Shown: in pieces, positions 36,965 to 46,464 of the stretch
How positions within the stretch are numbered: the first letter of the stretch is position 1
Layout: each line of letters begins with the position of its first letter
Assembly: GCA_018242525.1 (NCBI GenBank)
Contig: JAFEBS010000053.1
Location: 1 to 60,762, forward strand
From: Planctomycetota bacterium
GTDB lineage: Bacteria > Planctomycetota > Planctomycetia > Planctomycetales > Planctomycetaceae
DNA length: 60,762 bases
Direction: 5' to 3'
The notes under the pieces: model-generated
Databases searched by the model: none
What the model saw: the letters and a program-made list of their open reading frames with translations, nothing else
What the model was told of the DNA's origin: nothing
Program-made: the position numbers and the translations under genes

Positions 36965-39900
36965 GCAGGAACTCGTTTCCCCCAAGCAGGGCTCGCAGGT
37001 ACGCAGAAAGGGCTCGGAATGCCACGTTGTCCAACTTCGAACTTGCCGCTTCTGCCCGATAGGCAGCCAGGAATTCTGCTGCTTCCGCCTGTTCAGCATC
37101 CGTCGGAGGGCGGCCAGACACGCTGAGCCAGGCTCGGTCGATTTGCTTCGAGACATCCGTTTCCGAGGACAGTAATCGCTCGGCCCACTTGTCTGCCTTG
37201 GTGTGAACGAACGGATCATTCAGGAAGTACAGCGCCTGGGTCGGCACGGTTGTTCCCAACCGCTCGGCCGTGCTCGCGTTCGGATCCGCTCCGTCAAACA
37301 GTGCCAGAAACGGATGCCGCTTCAGCCGCTGGGTCATCAGGTAGACACTGCGTTTGTTGTGGTCGTAGATGGCGTTGAAGGGACCGTGCTGCGAATACCC
37401 AAATCCAATCGGGACGGGAAACGGGTGCTCGCGACCGGGAACAGAATCCAGTTCCCCCGTCACCATCAACACCGAATCCCGGATTTCTTCGGCGCTCAAC
37501 CGCCGCCGGACGAACGACGTGTACAGATCCATCGAATCGGCTCTGTCAGACGCCTGCTGCTGATACGTGGCACTCGTCATGATCAGGCGATGCAGCGACT
37601 TCACGGACCAGCCGTGTCGAACGAACTGTGTGGCCAGATGATCCAGCAGCTCCGGATGCGTCGGCGGCAGGCCTCGCGCACCAAAGTCATTGGGGGTCTT
37701 CACCAGGCCGCGTCCAAAATGATACTGCCAGATCCGATTGACCATGACTCGCGCGACCAGCGGATTGTCGGACCTTGTCAGCCATTCGGCCAGTTCCCGG
37801 CGTCCACTCCCCATCGTCTCTTCAGCCAGCGGGCCACCTCCCAGCACCTTGATGAACCCGCGTGGAACTTCATCCCCGGGTTGGTCCGGTTCGCCCCGCA
37901 TCTGGATACGAACGTTGTGCGGTGTTCCTTCGGCCATTCCGTACGCCATCGGAAACGGGCCATCGGTCAACAAGGCATTCAGTTCCTGCTTCTGCTGTTC
38001 GGCAGCACCCTGGACTTTCGCCAGTTGTTGCCGGATCTGGGCCACTTGTGCTCTTCGATCCTCGCGAGCCCCCGCTCCCTCGGCCGGTTCCGGAGCATCC
38101 AGGGGCGGCAGCGGCTTGTCACCGATCACGAAGTTATCGGCGTCCAGAGACGGACGAACACCCCCCAGGTGGCCATAGCTGTCGATGAAGGAATAGTTCA
38201 GAACTCCGTCCCAGCCCGACGCAAACTGGCCCGTGAACTCAGCCTTGCCCCCCCGCGACAGCAACTGTCCCTGGTAGGTCTTCGTCGACAGATCAAGTGC
38301 CAATTGGACCTGGTACCACTCCCCAATCTTCAGGGGACTCACCGCTTCTTTGGCATCCGCGCTGCGACGAAAGAATTCGTTCCCGTTGAAGAACAATTCG
38401 ATGGCAGCCGAAAGTCCTGGTCCATGACCCAGGTAGTATCGCCACGATCCGTTGCCGCCGACCTCTTGACCGGCACACCGAAAGTCAAAGCTGACGAATT
38501 TGTGTTGATGCTTGTCCGGTGCGAGGTTGACCAGAGTCACTCCAAACCCGTCGTATTCGCCGCGGTTGGGCAGGTGCAGACCCAGTTCGCCCGCGCCGAA
38601 GATGTTGCGAAACGGGCTTTGAGAAGTCGCCGTCAGTTTCACGACACTGTTGGGACCGGGATTCCACGGACTCACGGGAGCCGCATCGGCCGTCTGCAGT
38701 TCCAGATCCCCGTCGATCCCTGTCAGTTCCCGCAAGCGCTCATTGAGTGCGACCAGATCCACGGCATCAATGGCAGGAGCAATCATCGGGGGCTCCGTCG
38801 ACACCGGTGCGATGGGACTGTCCTGGATCCCCAGATTGTCGAACTTGACGTCGTAGAGTTGTTGATCCACCAGATGAACTGTATCCAGGCTGACGTAGTC
38901 GATGACGCCGTTCCATTCCGACAAGAATGGGTGGTGCCCGAATTCCGTGACATTCCCCGGGCTGCCGATCCGTCCCGACACGCGACGGGCCTTCAGGTCC
39001 AGGTCCAACTGCAGGTTGCACCACTTTTTCGTCGTGATTGGAGCGAGATGCTGCCATGTGTCGCCCATCCTGATCGACGCGAAATCGTGGTTAATCCTCA
39101 GTTCCACCGCCGGATTCGCTTTCGTTCCCAACGAAATGTGATGACCACCGGGAATCGCCAGGTCGCCGACACGAAAATCCAGATTGAAATACAAGGCCGG
39201 ACACGTGTCGGCCGTCCGAGTTGGGTGGACAGCCTGCGCGATCCTGTAAGGACCTGAAGCAGATGAAACGCTGACTCCCACCCGTCCCAGGGGATGCAGG
39301 TTTGTGAACGGGCTTTGTGCATCTGTCGTGACGGCGATGTTTCCGGAAAACAGCCACGGCGGAACGAGCACCCCTTTGCTCCCGCCAGCCGCCGGAGCCT
39401 GCATTTCAAAATCGCCATCCATCTCGGAGAGCGAACGCAGGATCGCGGCGGGAACCGGTTGCTTCTGTCTCGTCAGACTGGAAACCAGTCCCGCCACGTG
39501 ATTCTCGTAGACACGCCATTTCGGCTGCGATTCCTGAAACGGAACCAACGGTGCCAGCGAACGTGTCTTCGGTTTTTGTTCTGACCCCGGGAACGAATAC
39601 CGGCTGCTGTCGAAGATGCCGTACAGTCCGTAATAATCCTGCATGGAGACCGGATCGAACTTGTGGTCGTGGCAGCGGGCACAGCCCAGGCTGAGCCCCA
39701 GCACCGACTGACCCAGCGTGTCGATCGTGTCCTGGATCGTCAGGTGATGGTAATTCTCGGAGTCGAACCCAAACCGGCGCGAGATGGCCAGAAACCCCGT
39801 GGCCGTGACCTGTTCTGCATAACGGGCGGGAGATGCCGGATCGGCGATCACATCCCCCGCGATCTGCTCACGCAGGAATTCGTCATACGGCTTGTCCACA

Positions 39901-40700
39901 TTGAAAGCATCGATCACGTAATTGCGGTACCGCCAGGCCTGCGGAACCGGATAATCCGCCGTTTCACCGGCGGTATCGGCGTACCGCACCACATCCAGCC
40001 AGTGTCGCCCCCACCGTTCTCCATAGGCGGCAGACTGCAGCAGCCGGTCCACGACCTTTTGAAAAGCCTGCGGTGAAGCGTCCTGCTGAAAGGCCTCGAC
40101 CTCGGCACCCGTGGGAGGCAACCCCGTCAAATCATACGTGGCGCGGCGAATCAGCGTCCGCTTGTCGGCGGGTGCCGCAGGATGAACTGCGGCCGCTACC
40201 TGCTTCGCGCGGATGAATCGATCGACGGATGACCGGCACCAGGCCTCGTCATGAACGGCCGGCGGCATCGGATCGCGGATCGGTTCAAACGCCCAGTGCC
40301 TGGTGGCTTCAAACTTCGGTGACCGGACTGGCCAGACGGCGCCGGCCTTGATCCAGGTGACAAAGTCCGCAATCTGATCGGCCCGCAGCGCCTTGTCCTT
40401 TTCCGGCGGCATTGCGACCACATCCGCCTGCCGCCGAATCGCCTGCAGCAACAGGCTTTCGTCCGGCATCCCCGGCACGATCGCCGGTCCGGATTCGCCG
40501 CCCTTGATCAGCGATTCGCGTCCGTCAACCCGCAGCCCGCCTCCAGTCCGTGCATCACCATGACATCGAAAGCAGGTCCCGACCAGGACCGGCCGAATCC
40601 GGGATTCAAAAAACTCCTCCCGATCATCGGCGGCGACACCCCGGACCATCGCCAGCGTGGCCAGGATCACGGCGGCGGCGATTCGCAGGAAGCTGTTCAT
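36954..40700 (-). CDS. planctomycete cytochrome-c / DUF1549 / DUF1553 protein
   Basis: The 1248-residue protein has a signal peptide (AAAVILATLAMVRGVAA), an N-terminal cytochrome-c-like (PSCyt1) domain with CFRCHG and a DUF1549 domain (DLTGLPPTGAEVEAF, GERWGRHWLDVVRYADTAGE). A long middle insert (about 425-865) follows, then a C-terminal DUF1553 domain with WLTRSDNPLVARVMVNRIWQ and HPELLDHLA. The middle insert holds two related concanavalin-like segments (425-630 and 658-863). It is probably periplasmic. ATG 40700 begins the signal peptide. Transcribed with the DUF1501 gene. Confidence 0.92.
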   Translation of the reverse strand: MNSFLRIAAAVILATLAMVRGVAADDREEFFESRIRPVLVGTCFRCHGDARTGGGLRVDGRESLIKGGESGPAIVPGMPDESLLLQAIRRQADVVAMPPEKDKALRADQIADFVTWIKAGAVWPVRSPKFEATRHWAFEPIRDPMPPAVHDEAWCRSSVDRFIRAKQVAAAVHPAAPADKRTLIRRATYDLTGLPPTGAEVEAFQQDASPQAFQKVVDRLLQSAAYGERWGRHWLDVVRYADTAGETADYPVPQAWRYRNYVIDAFNVDKPYDEFLREQIAGDVIADPASPARYAEQVTATGFLAISRRFGFDSENYHHLTIQDTIDTLGQSVLGLSLGCARCHDHKFDPVSMQDYYGLYGIFDSSRYSFPGSEQKPKTRSLAPLVPFQESQPKWRVYENHVAGLVSSLTRQKQPVPAAILRSLSEMDGDFEMQAPAAGGSKGVLVPPWLFSGNIAVTTDAQSPFTNLHPLGRVGVSVSSASGPYRIAQAVHPTRTADTCPALYFNLDFRVGDLAIPGGHHISLGTKANPAVELRINHDFASIRMGDTWQHLAPITTKKWCNLQLDLDLKARRVSGRIGSPGNVTEFGHHPFLSEWNGVIDYVSLDTVHLVDQQLYDVKFDNLGIQDSPIAPVSTEPPMIAPAIDAVDLVALNERLRELTGIDGDLELQTADAAPVSPWNPGPNSVVKLTATSQSPFRNIFGAGELGLHLPNRGEYDGFGVTLVNLAPDKHQHKFVSFDFRCAGQEVGGNGSWRYYLGHGPGLSAAIELFFNGNEFFRRSADAKEAVSPLKIGEWYQVQLALDLSTKTYQGQLLSRGGKAEFTGQFASGWDGVLNYSFIDSYGHLGGVRPSLDADNFVIGDKPLPPLDAPEPAEGAGAREDRRAQVAQIRQQLAKVQGAAEQQKQELNALLTDGPFPMAYGMAEGTPHNVRIQMRGEPDQPGDEVPRGFIKVLGGGPLAEETMGSGRRELAEWLTRSDNPLVARVMVNRIWQYHFGRGLVKTPNDFGARGLPPTHPELLDHLATQFVRHGWSVKSLHRLIMTSATYQQQASDRADSMDLYTSFVRRRLSAEEIRDSVLMVTGELDSVPGREHPFPVPIGFGYSQHGPFNAIYDHNKRSVYLMTQRLKRHPFLALFDGADPNASTAERLGTTVPTQALYFLNDPFVHTKADKWAERLLSSETDVSKQIDRAWLSVSGRPPTDAEQAEAAEFLAAYRAEAASSKLDNVAFRALSAYLRALLGGNEFLHVD

Positions 40701-40834
40701 GAAGTGGCTCGCAATCGAAGTACTGTCAAACAACAAATTGTGTTCGGATTCTTTCATCTCGTAATGATCATGGTTTGCGCTTGTTTTTGCGAGCGTCCAA
40801 CGGGCGGTCTCCCTGACTCACCTGCTAAGGGCAA

Positions 40835-41326
40835 TCAGCGATGGTGCTTTCGGTGGCATGATCGAATGACAAACGCTGCAACAGCCAGGGAAACAGCCAC
40901 CGGTGTCCAGAACGGCGGCCCAAACACGACGGTCGACTGGACCATCATGAACCCGAATGTGGCTTGAGTCACCCAGTACGGAATCCGGCGCTCGCTCCAG
41001 TTCAGGTAGCGCCACCAGAGAACCGTGTCGGCCAGCCAGAGTGCCGCGAAGGCGTAATTGACATACAGTCCAACTCCGGTGGCGATGCCGGTCGTTTCCT
41101 GGGTCCGCTTCAGCACGTGGTCGTAGGCCGCTGCAGAACTCCATCCGTGCAATCCGTGAAAGGCGGCGGCCATGTGGACGAAGAAGAAGATGCAGCCGAT
41201 CGTCCAGCACCACCGGGCGAATCGCTGTGAGACCGGGTCCCTGCGGCTGGCCAAGTCCACCAGGATCCGGCAGACGTAGCAAGCCACAAACACCCGGGCC
41301 GTCCCGCGGACAATCACATCGGTGAG
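40835..41326 (-). CDS. small multi-pass membrane protein
   Basis: The 163-residue product has about four to five hydrophobic segments, including FARWCWTIGCIFFFVHMAAA and VNYAFAALWLADTVLWW. No family was recognised. It begins 33 bases after the aldolase gene on the same strand and is probably cotranscribed with it. ATG 41326 is the best start; a longer frame begins 12 codons upstream. Confidence 0.6.
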   Translation of the reverse strand, partial: LTDVIVRGTARVFVACYVCRILVDLASRRDPVSQRFARWCWTIGCIFFFVHMAAAFHGLHGWSSAAAYDHVLKRTQETTGIATGVGLYVNYAFAALWLADTVLWWRYLNWSERRIPYWVTQATFGFMMVQSTVVFGPPFWTPVAVSLAVAAFVIRSCHRKHHR

Positions 41327-41358
41327 CATCCCGATTCCCCCCGATGAGCGGCGCGAAC

Positions 41359-42144
41359 TCACCTGGACGACTTCAGGCCGTCACGCAGCGCATTCAATCC
41401 CTTTTTCAGGGCCGACTGATAGATCCACAGATCACCGCCGTACGCCACCATCCGGAATCCCGTTTGAATCTGCGTCAATCCTTCCGGGATGCTGGTGACG
41501 AGCACCGCCGGAATCTTGTTGTAAGATCGGCAGGCTGACAAGACCCGTTCAATGGCCGCCAGCGTATCCGGATGTTGAGTCTGACCGGGAATTCCCATGG
41601 AACTGGTCAGGTCAAACAAGCCGATCCACAGGACGTCGATTTCCGGAACCGCCGCGATCTGTTCGACGTTTTCCAGGCCCTTGACGGTTTCAATCTGCGC
41701 GATCAGCAATCCCTCGGCGTTGGCGGACCGGATGACATCGGGAATCGGGTCGTTCCGATATTCATCATGGGCGATCGTGAAGGCGGCGCCCCGTCGACCC
41801 ACCGGGGGATACTTGGCCGAGTTCACCAGCAGATGAGCCTGTTCGGCAGACTCGACCATCGGCACCATGATCCCCATGGCTCCGGCATCCAATACGCGGG
41901 CGACAAACTGGTAATCGCACGCCGGGATGCGGACGATCGGCACGAGCGCCGGACGGGGCGTCGTCGCGATCAGCATCCGAATCGTCTCGATGCTCCACCC
42001 GGTATGTTCCATGTCGTAGACCGCGAATTCGGCTCCGGCGACCGAGGCCAGCCGGGCAATCCCAGTCGTGGGGAATTCAAACATCATGGTCCCCAGTGAC
42101 GTTTCGCCTGCCTTCAGTTTCTGCTTTACGTGATTTGAGTGCAC
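41359..42144 (-). CDS. HpcH/HpaI-family aldolase
   Basis: The 261-residue protein is a class II (metal-dependent) pyruvate aldolase of the HpcH/HpaI/GarL group. It cleaves 4-hydroxy-2-oxo acids to pyruvate and an aldehyde. Visible are EFAVYDMEHTGWS, PVGRRGAAF, the metal ligand Glu in IAQIETVKGL and the Asp in LWIGLFDLTSSMG. GTG 42144 is preceded by AAAGGAG at seven bases. Substrate is undefined; sugar-acid catabolism is likely. Confidence 0.88.
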   Translation of the reverse strand: MHSNHVKQKLKAGETSLGTMMFEFPTTGIARLASVAGAEFAVYDMEHTGWSIETIRMLIATTPRPALVPIVRIPACDYQFVARVLDAGAMGIMVPMVESAEQAHLLVNSAKYPPVGRRGAAFTIAHDEYRNDPIPDVIRSANAEGLLIAQIETVKGLENVEQIAAVPEIDVLWIGLFDLTSSMGIPGQTQHPDTLAAIERVLSACRSYNKIPAVLVTSIPEGLTQIQTGFRMVAYGGDLWIYQSALKKGLNALRDGLKSSR

Positions 42145-42169
42145 CTGCCGTCTCCTTTAAGCGGCCCGA

Positions 42170-42255
42170 GACAAAAAGGGGCTGACCCTACCCAGGCTCG
42201 CGATTTTCAAAGTGATTCCATGCCCTCCGAAGGGGCAGCCCCTTTTACCACGGAC
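42170..42255. repeat. extragenic inverted repeat (aaaaggggctg)
   Basis: The arm aaaaggggctgacccta near 42173 pairs with gggcagccccttttacc near 42232. The spacer is about 45 bases. It falls between the sulfatase stop and the aldolase start and resembles the other dispersed palindromes in this window. Confidence 0.5.
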
Positions 42256-42282
42256 GGACGGGCGATGTCAGCCTTGGATCGA

Positions 42283-43836
42283 CTACGGCTTCGTGCTTCG
42301 AGTATCTCCGACGGGCCGAGCGTTGGTCGGCCTGCGATTGGTCAATGCATCTCCCAGATCGGCCCGGGCGGAGACCACCTCGTCCATCAGCCGGGCGACA
42401 ATCTCGGGGTGCTGGTCTGCAACATTCTGCTGTTCCCCCACGTCGTCCTGCAGATTAAACAGTGACAGTCCGATCTTTTCGACGCGGTATCCGTGTCGAC
42501 TGGCGATTCCCCGGATGCCGGACAACTCGATTGACTCGGGCTTCAGATGGCCAAAGTTCGAGGGTTTGCCGCCCTTGCCCGGCTCGGCCGCGACGGTCAG
42601 ATATTCATGCGGCAGGTGCAGCTTCCAGGGACCGCGCCGGACGGCATGCAGTTCATCCCCCGAATAGTACCAGAACGATTCACGTCCCTTGGCACCCACC
42701 TGCCCCGTCAACAGCGGCATCAGGTCAGAGCCATCCAGCTTCACCGCGGGCAATTCCGCACCGATCAGCCCGGCCAGAGTGACATACAAGTCCATCGTCG
42801 CCACAGGCTCATCGGTCACAGTCCCTGCGGGGACATGCCCGGGCCAGCGGATCAGGCAGGGTTCGCGAACGCCTCCTTCAAACGTGGTCAGCTTTCCTTC
42901 CCGCAACGACCCGGCGGATCCGGCATGTTCGCCATACGACAGGAACGGCCCGTTGTCTGAGGTGAAGATCACCACGGTTCGATCCTCCAGCCCCTGGTCG
43001 TGCAGGACGCTCAGGATCTGTCCCACGGACCAGTCGAGTTCCTGCACGACGTCGCCATAAAGTCCCCGCTGACTCGACTTCAAAAACGACTGCGAGGCGA
43101 AGATCGGCACATGCGGCATGATGTGCGGCAGGTACAGGAAGAACGGACGCTCCTTGTTCCGCTTGATGAAGTCCGTGGCGTGTCCGGTCAGCCGACGGGT
43201 GAACTGGGACTGATCGGGATCCCGCTCGATGACCTCTTCATTGTGATACCACGGCAACGCCGGGATTCCGCGCGTCACCGGATGCAGCGGCCCGTTGTCG
43301 TTCGAGTACGGAATTCCAAACCATTCATCGAATCCCCGACGAGTCGGCAGGAACGGTGGCTGATGCCCCAGGTGCCATTTGCCGTAGATTCCCGTGGCAT
43401 AACCACGACTGCGGAACAGTGAGCTCAGCAGCAGTTCGTGCGGGTGAATCCCCGTCGTGCTGGTATGGTTCAACGCGCCGCTCAGGCCCACACGATTCGA
43501 GTAACTTCCCGTCAGCAATGCCGCCCGGGAGGCTGTACAAACCGGCTGAGCGACATAGAAACTTGTCAGGCGAAGCCCGTCACGGGCCAAGCTGTCGATG
43601 TGCAGAGTCTTGATGTCCGTGGCACCATAACAACCCAGATCCCCATACCCCAGGTCGTCCGCAAGGATGAGTACAATGTTTGGTACACGAGGTTTTTCTG
43701 CGGAATGTGCCTGTTTATTCGAGTGAATTGACAATTCAAGAGAAATCGGGATAAGAATGAGTGTAGCAATTATGTGTAGTAAAACGACCGTGAATCCGGG
43801 GGGTGACACTTCGGTGCTGACGCGTGGTGACGGCAT
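42283..43836 (-). CDS. S1-type sulfatase
   Basis: The 517-residue protein hydrolyses sulfate esters and is exported (signal-like LHIIATLILIPISLELSIHS). Metal ligands appear in VLILADDLGYGDLGCYG. The formylglycine cysteine is in VCTASRAALLTG (C-x-A-S-R) at about residue 102, then YGKWHLGHQPPF. Sulfatases are strongly expanded in planctomycetes for sulfated algal polysaccharides. ATG 43836 has GGGAG upstream. The C-terminus (about 480-517) lacks an obvious extra domain. Its 5' end lies beside the island recombinases on the other strand. Confidence 0.92.
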   Translation of the reverse strand: MPSPRVSTEVSPPGFTVVLLHIIATLILIPISLELSIHSNKQAHSAEKPRVPNIVLILADDLGYGDLGCYGATDIKTLHIDSLARDGLRLTSFYVAQPVCTASRAALLTGSYSNRVGLSGALNHTSTTGIHPHELLLSSLFRSRGYATGIYGKWHLGHQPPFLPTRRGFDEWFGIPYSNDNGPLHPVTRGIPALPWYHNEEVIERDPDQSQFTRRLTGHATDFIKRNKERPFFLYLPHIMPHVPIFASQSFLKSSQRGLYGDVVQELDWSVGQILSVLHDQGLEDRTVVIFTSDNGPFLSYGEHAGSAGSLREGKLTTFEGGVREPCLIRWPGHVPAGTVTDEPVATMDLYVTLAGLIGAELPAVKLDGSDLMPLLTGQVGAKGRESFWYYSGDELHAVRRGPWKLHLPHEYLTVAAEPGKGGKPSNFGHLKPESIELSGIRGIASRHGYRVEKIGLSLFNLQDDVGEQQNVADQHPEIVARLMDEVVSARADLGDALTNRRPTNARPVGDTRSTKP

Positions 43837-43949
43837 GGGCTCTCCCAAGTATTTGGGGTTCCGAATGGGAATGCGATGCAGTATCGACGACCGGAAACCG
43901 AGGGTCAACGCCACTGGTGACAATGACCCGACCGAGGAGATTGAAGCCG

Positions 43950-45212
43950 ATGGGACGAAAAGCCAAACAGCGTCGACAATCGCACGGTTCCGCCTGGCAC
44001 TGGAAACAGACTGACTGTTGGTACTTCACCAAGCCGGGGACAAAAAAGAGAGTCGCGCTGTTCGATGAGCAGGGAGAACGGATTCGGGGCAAGGAGAACA
44101 AAGTTGCCGCCGAAGTCGCCTTGGCGCGGGAGAAATTGTCCTGGACGGACGATTCAGGCGAACCGGCGGGCGGTCGTGGTCCGTGGATCGTCGCGCGCGT
44201 TTGTTCCGAATATCTCCAATACTGTGAACGAGGATTGGCCAATGGCACGATCAGTCGCAGCCATCGCGACAACACGACGGCATGGCTGAATGACCTGTGC
44301 AGCTTCTGCGGTGCACTGTCAGTCTCGGAACTCAAAAAAGGTCACGTTCAGACCTGGATCGACAAACACGAGTCCTGGCGCAGCCCGGCGACCCGTGGCG
44401 GTGTGATCAGCGTCGTCAAAGCAGCGTTTAATCGCGCCGAAGAGTTGTTCGGCGTTCCCAGTCCGCTCAAGGGCCTCAAGAAACCCAAAACGGAACCACG
44501 ACTCGCTTCGTTCACTCCCGAAGAAGAGAAGACGCTCTATGAGAACTTGGAACCCTGCTTCCAGAATTTTTTGTTTGCCGCCATCCATACCGGACTTCGC
44601 CCGTTCAGTGAACTCGCCAAACTGACAGCGGACGACGTCGAGGAAACGCCGCGGGGAATGATGTGGCGCGTCTATGCCTCCAAGACGAAGAAGACTCGTA
44701 AGATCCCGGTGCGTCCCGAGATTGCCGAATTGACGCGACAGTTGATGAAGACTGCTCCAAAAGGTTCGGCAAATCCGATCTTCCGAAACACAAAGGGCAA
44801 ACATTGGCAACGGATGACGGGGGTCGTTCGATTCATCGGACTCAAGAAGAAACTCAGCTGGGATCAGGATCCCCGGAAGGGAAGCTTTTCGTGCTACACC
44901 TGCCGACACACGTATGTCCATCGCATGCTGTCGGGTTACTGGACCAACGGGGTCGGGTGCTCGATTGAAACGCTGGCCGAGTTGATTGGCGACACCCCGA
45001 AGGTGGCGTTTGAACATTATGGTCGCGAGTGGGGTCAGCACTACCAGGACCCACTCTGGAACGCGATCGGCGAAGGAGGGACTAAACAGCGTGGAGTGGA
45101 TCGTCAGCAGTCGACTCCAGCGGCAGATAAAGCGCTGGCGAAGCGCAAACCCCAAACAAAGCGCAAGGCCGCCGTGTCGTCACGAAAATCACCCCAGAGA
45201 CAACGAACATGA
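43950..45212 (+). CDS. tyrosine recombinase (island integrase 1)
   Basis: The 420-residue protein starts with WHWKQTDCWYFTKPGTKKR, then a SAM-like core-binding region (about 75-155). A catalytic domain has the Arg in IHTGLRPFSELAKL, the Lys in SKTKKTRKIPV, TCRHTYVHRML, and the Tyr in FEHYGREW. The usual HxxR is YxxR and the LGH histidine is an Asp (IGDTPK). GAGGAGA precedes ATG 43950. The last 45 residues are basic. It ends with an ATGA overlap with the second integrase. It is the leftmost gene of the island and the probable integrase. Confidence 0.88.
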   Translation: MGRKAKQRRQSHGSAWHWKQTDCWYFTKPGTKKRVALFDEQGERIRGKENKVAAEVALAREKLSWTDDSGEPAGGRGPWIVARVCSEYLQYCERGLANGTISRSHRDNTTAWLNDLCSFCGALSVSELKKGHVQTWIDKHESWRSPATRGGVISVVKAAFNRAEELFGVPSPLKGLKKPKTEPRLASFTPEEEKTLYENLEPCFQNFLFAAIHTGLRPFSELAKLTADDVEETPRGMMWRVYASKTKKTRKIPVRPEIAELTRQLMKTAPKGSANPIFRNTKGKHWQRMTGVVRFIGLKKKLSWDQDPRKGSFSCYTCRHTYVHRMLSGYWTNGVGCSIETLAELIGDTPKVAFEHYGREWGQHYQDPLWNAIGEGGTKQRGVDRQQSTPAADKALAKRKPQTKRKAAVSSRKSPQRQRT

Positions 45213-46357
45213 AATCGTCATCACCGCCTCGCCGCAGGCGCACACGTGGAAACGCCTGGTATTGGCAGCAAACGGATTCCTGGTACTACACTCCGCCGGG
45301 GAGCAAGAGTCGAGTCAGGCTGCTGGATGACAACGGTCAACCAATTCGCGGAAAAGACAGTCATCCGGACGCGGATCTTGCGCTCGCTCGGATCAAAGCC
45401 TCGGGAAACTGGAAGGCGGAGGTAAAGCCGACACCAGAGCAACAGTGGCAAGTTGCTCGGGTTTGCTCAACCTACGTCGAAGCATGTCGTGAGCGGTCGG
45501 CCAAGGGAGCTTTGCATCCGGACTACTTTGCAGAGGTCGTGCGTTACCTCAATGGATTGTGCGAATACGGTGGAGCGCTGCCGGTGGCGGATCTTCGCAA
45601 GGGGCATATTATGCACTGGGTTGAAAGCCAACCGACTTGGCAATCTTCGGCGACGCGCCGGAATGCCATGACGATCGTTCTGGCTGCGTTCAATCATGCC
45701 TCGGAAGCCTACGGAATTCCCCATTTGCTGCGCGGCCTGAAGAAGCCGCCCCAGAAACCAAGGCTCCAATCGATCAGCGCGGAAGATGAACAGGAACTGT
45801 ACTCAGCAACGGATGAGGCGTTTGGCGATTTCTTGTTTGCGGCCATTCATACCGGCCTGCGTCCCTACTGCGAATTAGCGAAACTAACCCGCGGCGATGT
45901 TCTCGAAACGGAACGCGGCATGATGTGGCGCGTATTCTCGTCGAAAACCAAGAAAACTCGCAAAATCCCGATTCAGCAGAAAGTCGCCGAGCGGGCGCGG
46001 AAACTGCTTGCCAACACTTCCTCAGATGCAGACGCGGTCGTGTTTCGCAATCCACTTGGCCGTCCCTGGAAAAAAGTCACGGGCGTCCATCGCTTTCTCA
46101 CCATTAAGCGGAACCTGGGATGGGACAACGACCCGGTCAGGAAGCGATACTCCAGCTATATCTGCCGACACACGTTTGCCCATCGAATGCTGGCCGGTTA
46201 CTGGAATGGCGGAAGAGGGTGCTCAATCGAAGTGCTGGCAGAACTGATGGGAGATACTCCCAAAGTTGCATTTGATCACTACGGCAAAGAGTGGGGACAG
46301 CATTACCAAGACCCGCTTTGGGCTGCAATCGGGGCGAGCAATGGCCAACGCAAATAG
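45209..46357 (+). CDS. tyrosine recombinase (island integrase 2)
   Basis: This 382-residue paralogue of integrase 1 shares its whole layout: TRGNAWYWQQTDSWYYTPPG near the start, IHTGLRPYCELAKL, SKTKKTRKIPI, ICRHTFAHRML, then MGDTPKVAFDHYGKEW. The same two active-site substitutions (Tyr for His in HxxR, Asp for the His of LGH) are present. Its ATG at 45209 overlaps the stop of integrase 1 by four bases, so the pair is translationally coupled. The two proteins probably act together, but roles cannot be assigned. Confidence 0.88.
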   Translation: MKSSSPPRRRRTRGNAWYWQQTDSWYYTPPGSKSRVRLLDDNGQPIRGKDSHPDADLALARIKASGNWKAEVKPTPEQQWQVARVCSTYVEACRERSAKGALHPDYFAEVVRYLNGLCEYGGALPVADLRKGHIMHWVESQPTWQSSATRRNAMTIVLAAFNHASEAYGIPHLLRGLKKPPQKPRLQSISAEDEQELYSATDEAFGDFLFAAIHTGLRPYCELAKLTRGDVLETERGMMWRVFSSKTKKTRKIPIQQKVAERARKLLANTSSDADAVVFRNPLGRPWKKVTGVHRFLTIKRNLGWDNDPVRKRYSSYICRHTFAHRMLAGYWNGGRGCSIEVLAELMGDTPKVAFDHYGKEWGQHYQDPLWAAIGASNGQRK

Positions 46358-46464
46358 TCCGTTCCGACGCGTGCCGATTTCATGAATGCCGCCGTGTTGA
46401 CCGCATCATCAATCCATGAGTTCAGCCGAAACCTTGACGGAATTGAAGATGCGCAGTCGCTCGA

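Noticed and set aside
37203..39257. 684-residue plus-strand ORF opposite the DUF1549/DUF1553 gene
   Set aside because: It mirrors the real gene in the opposite frame and shows no signal peptide or domain.
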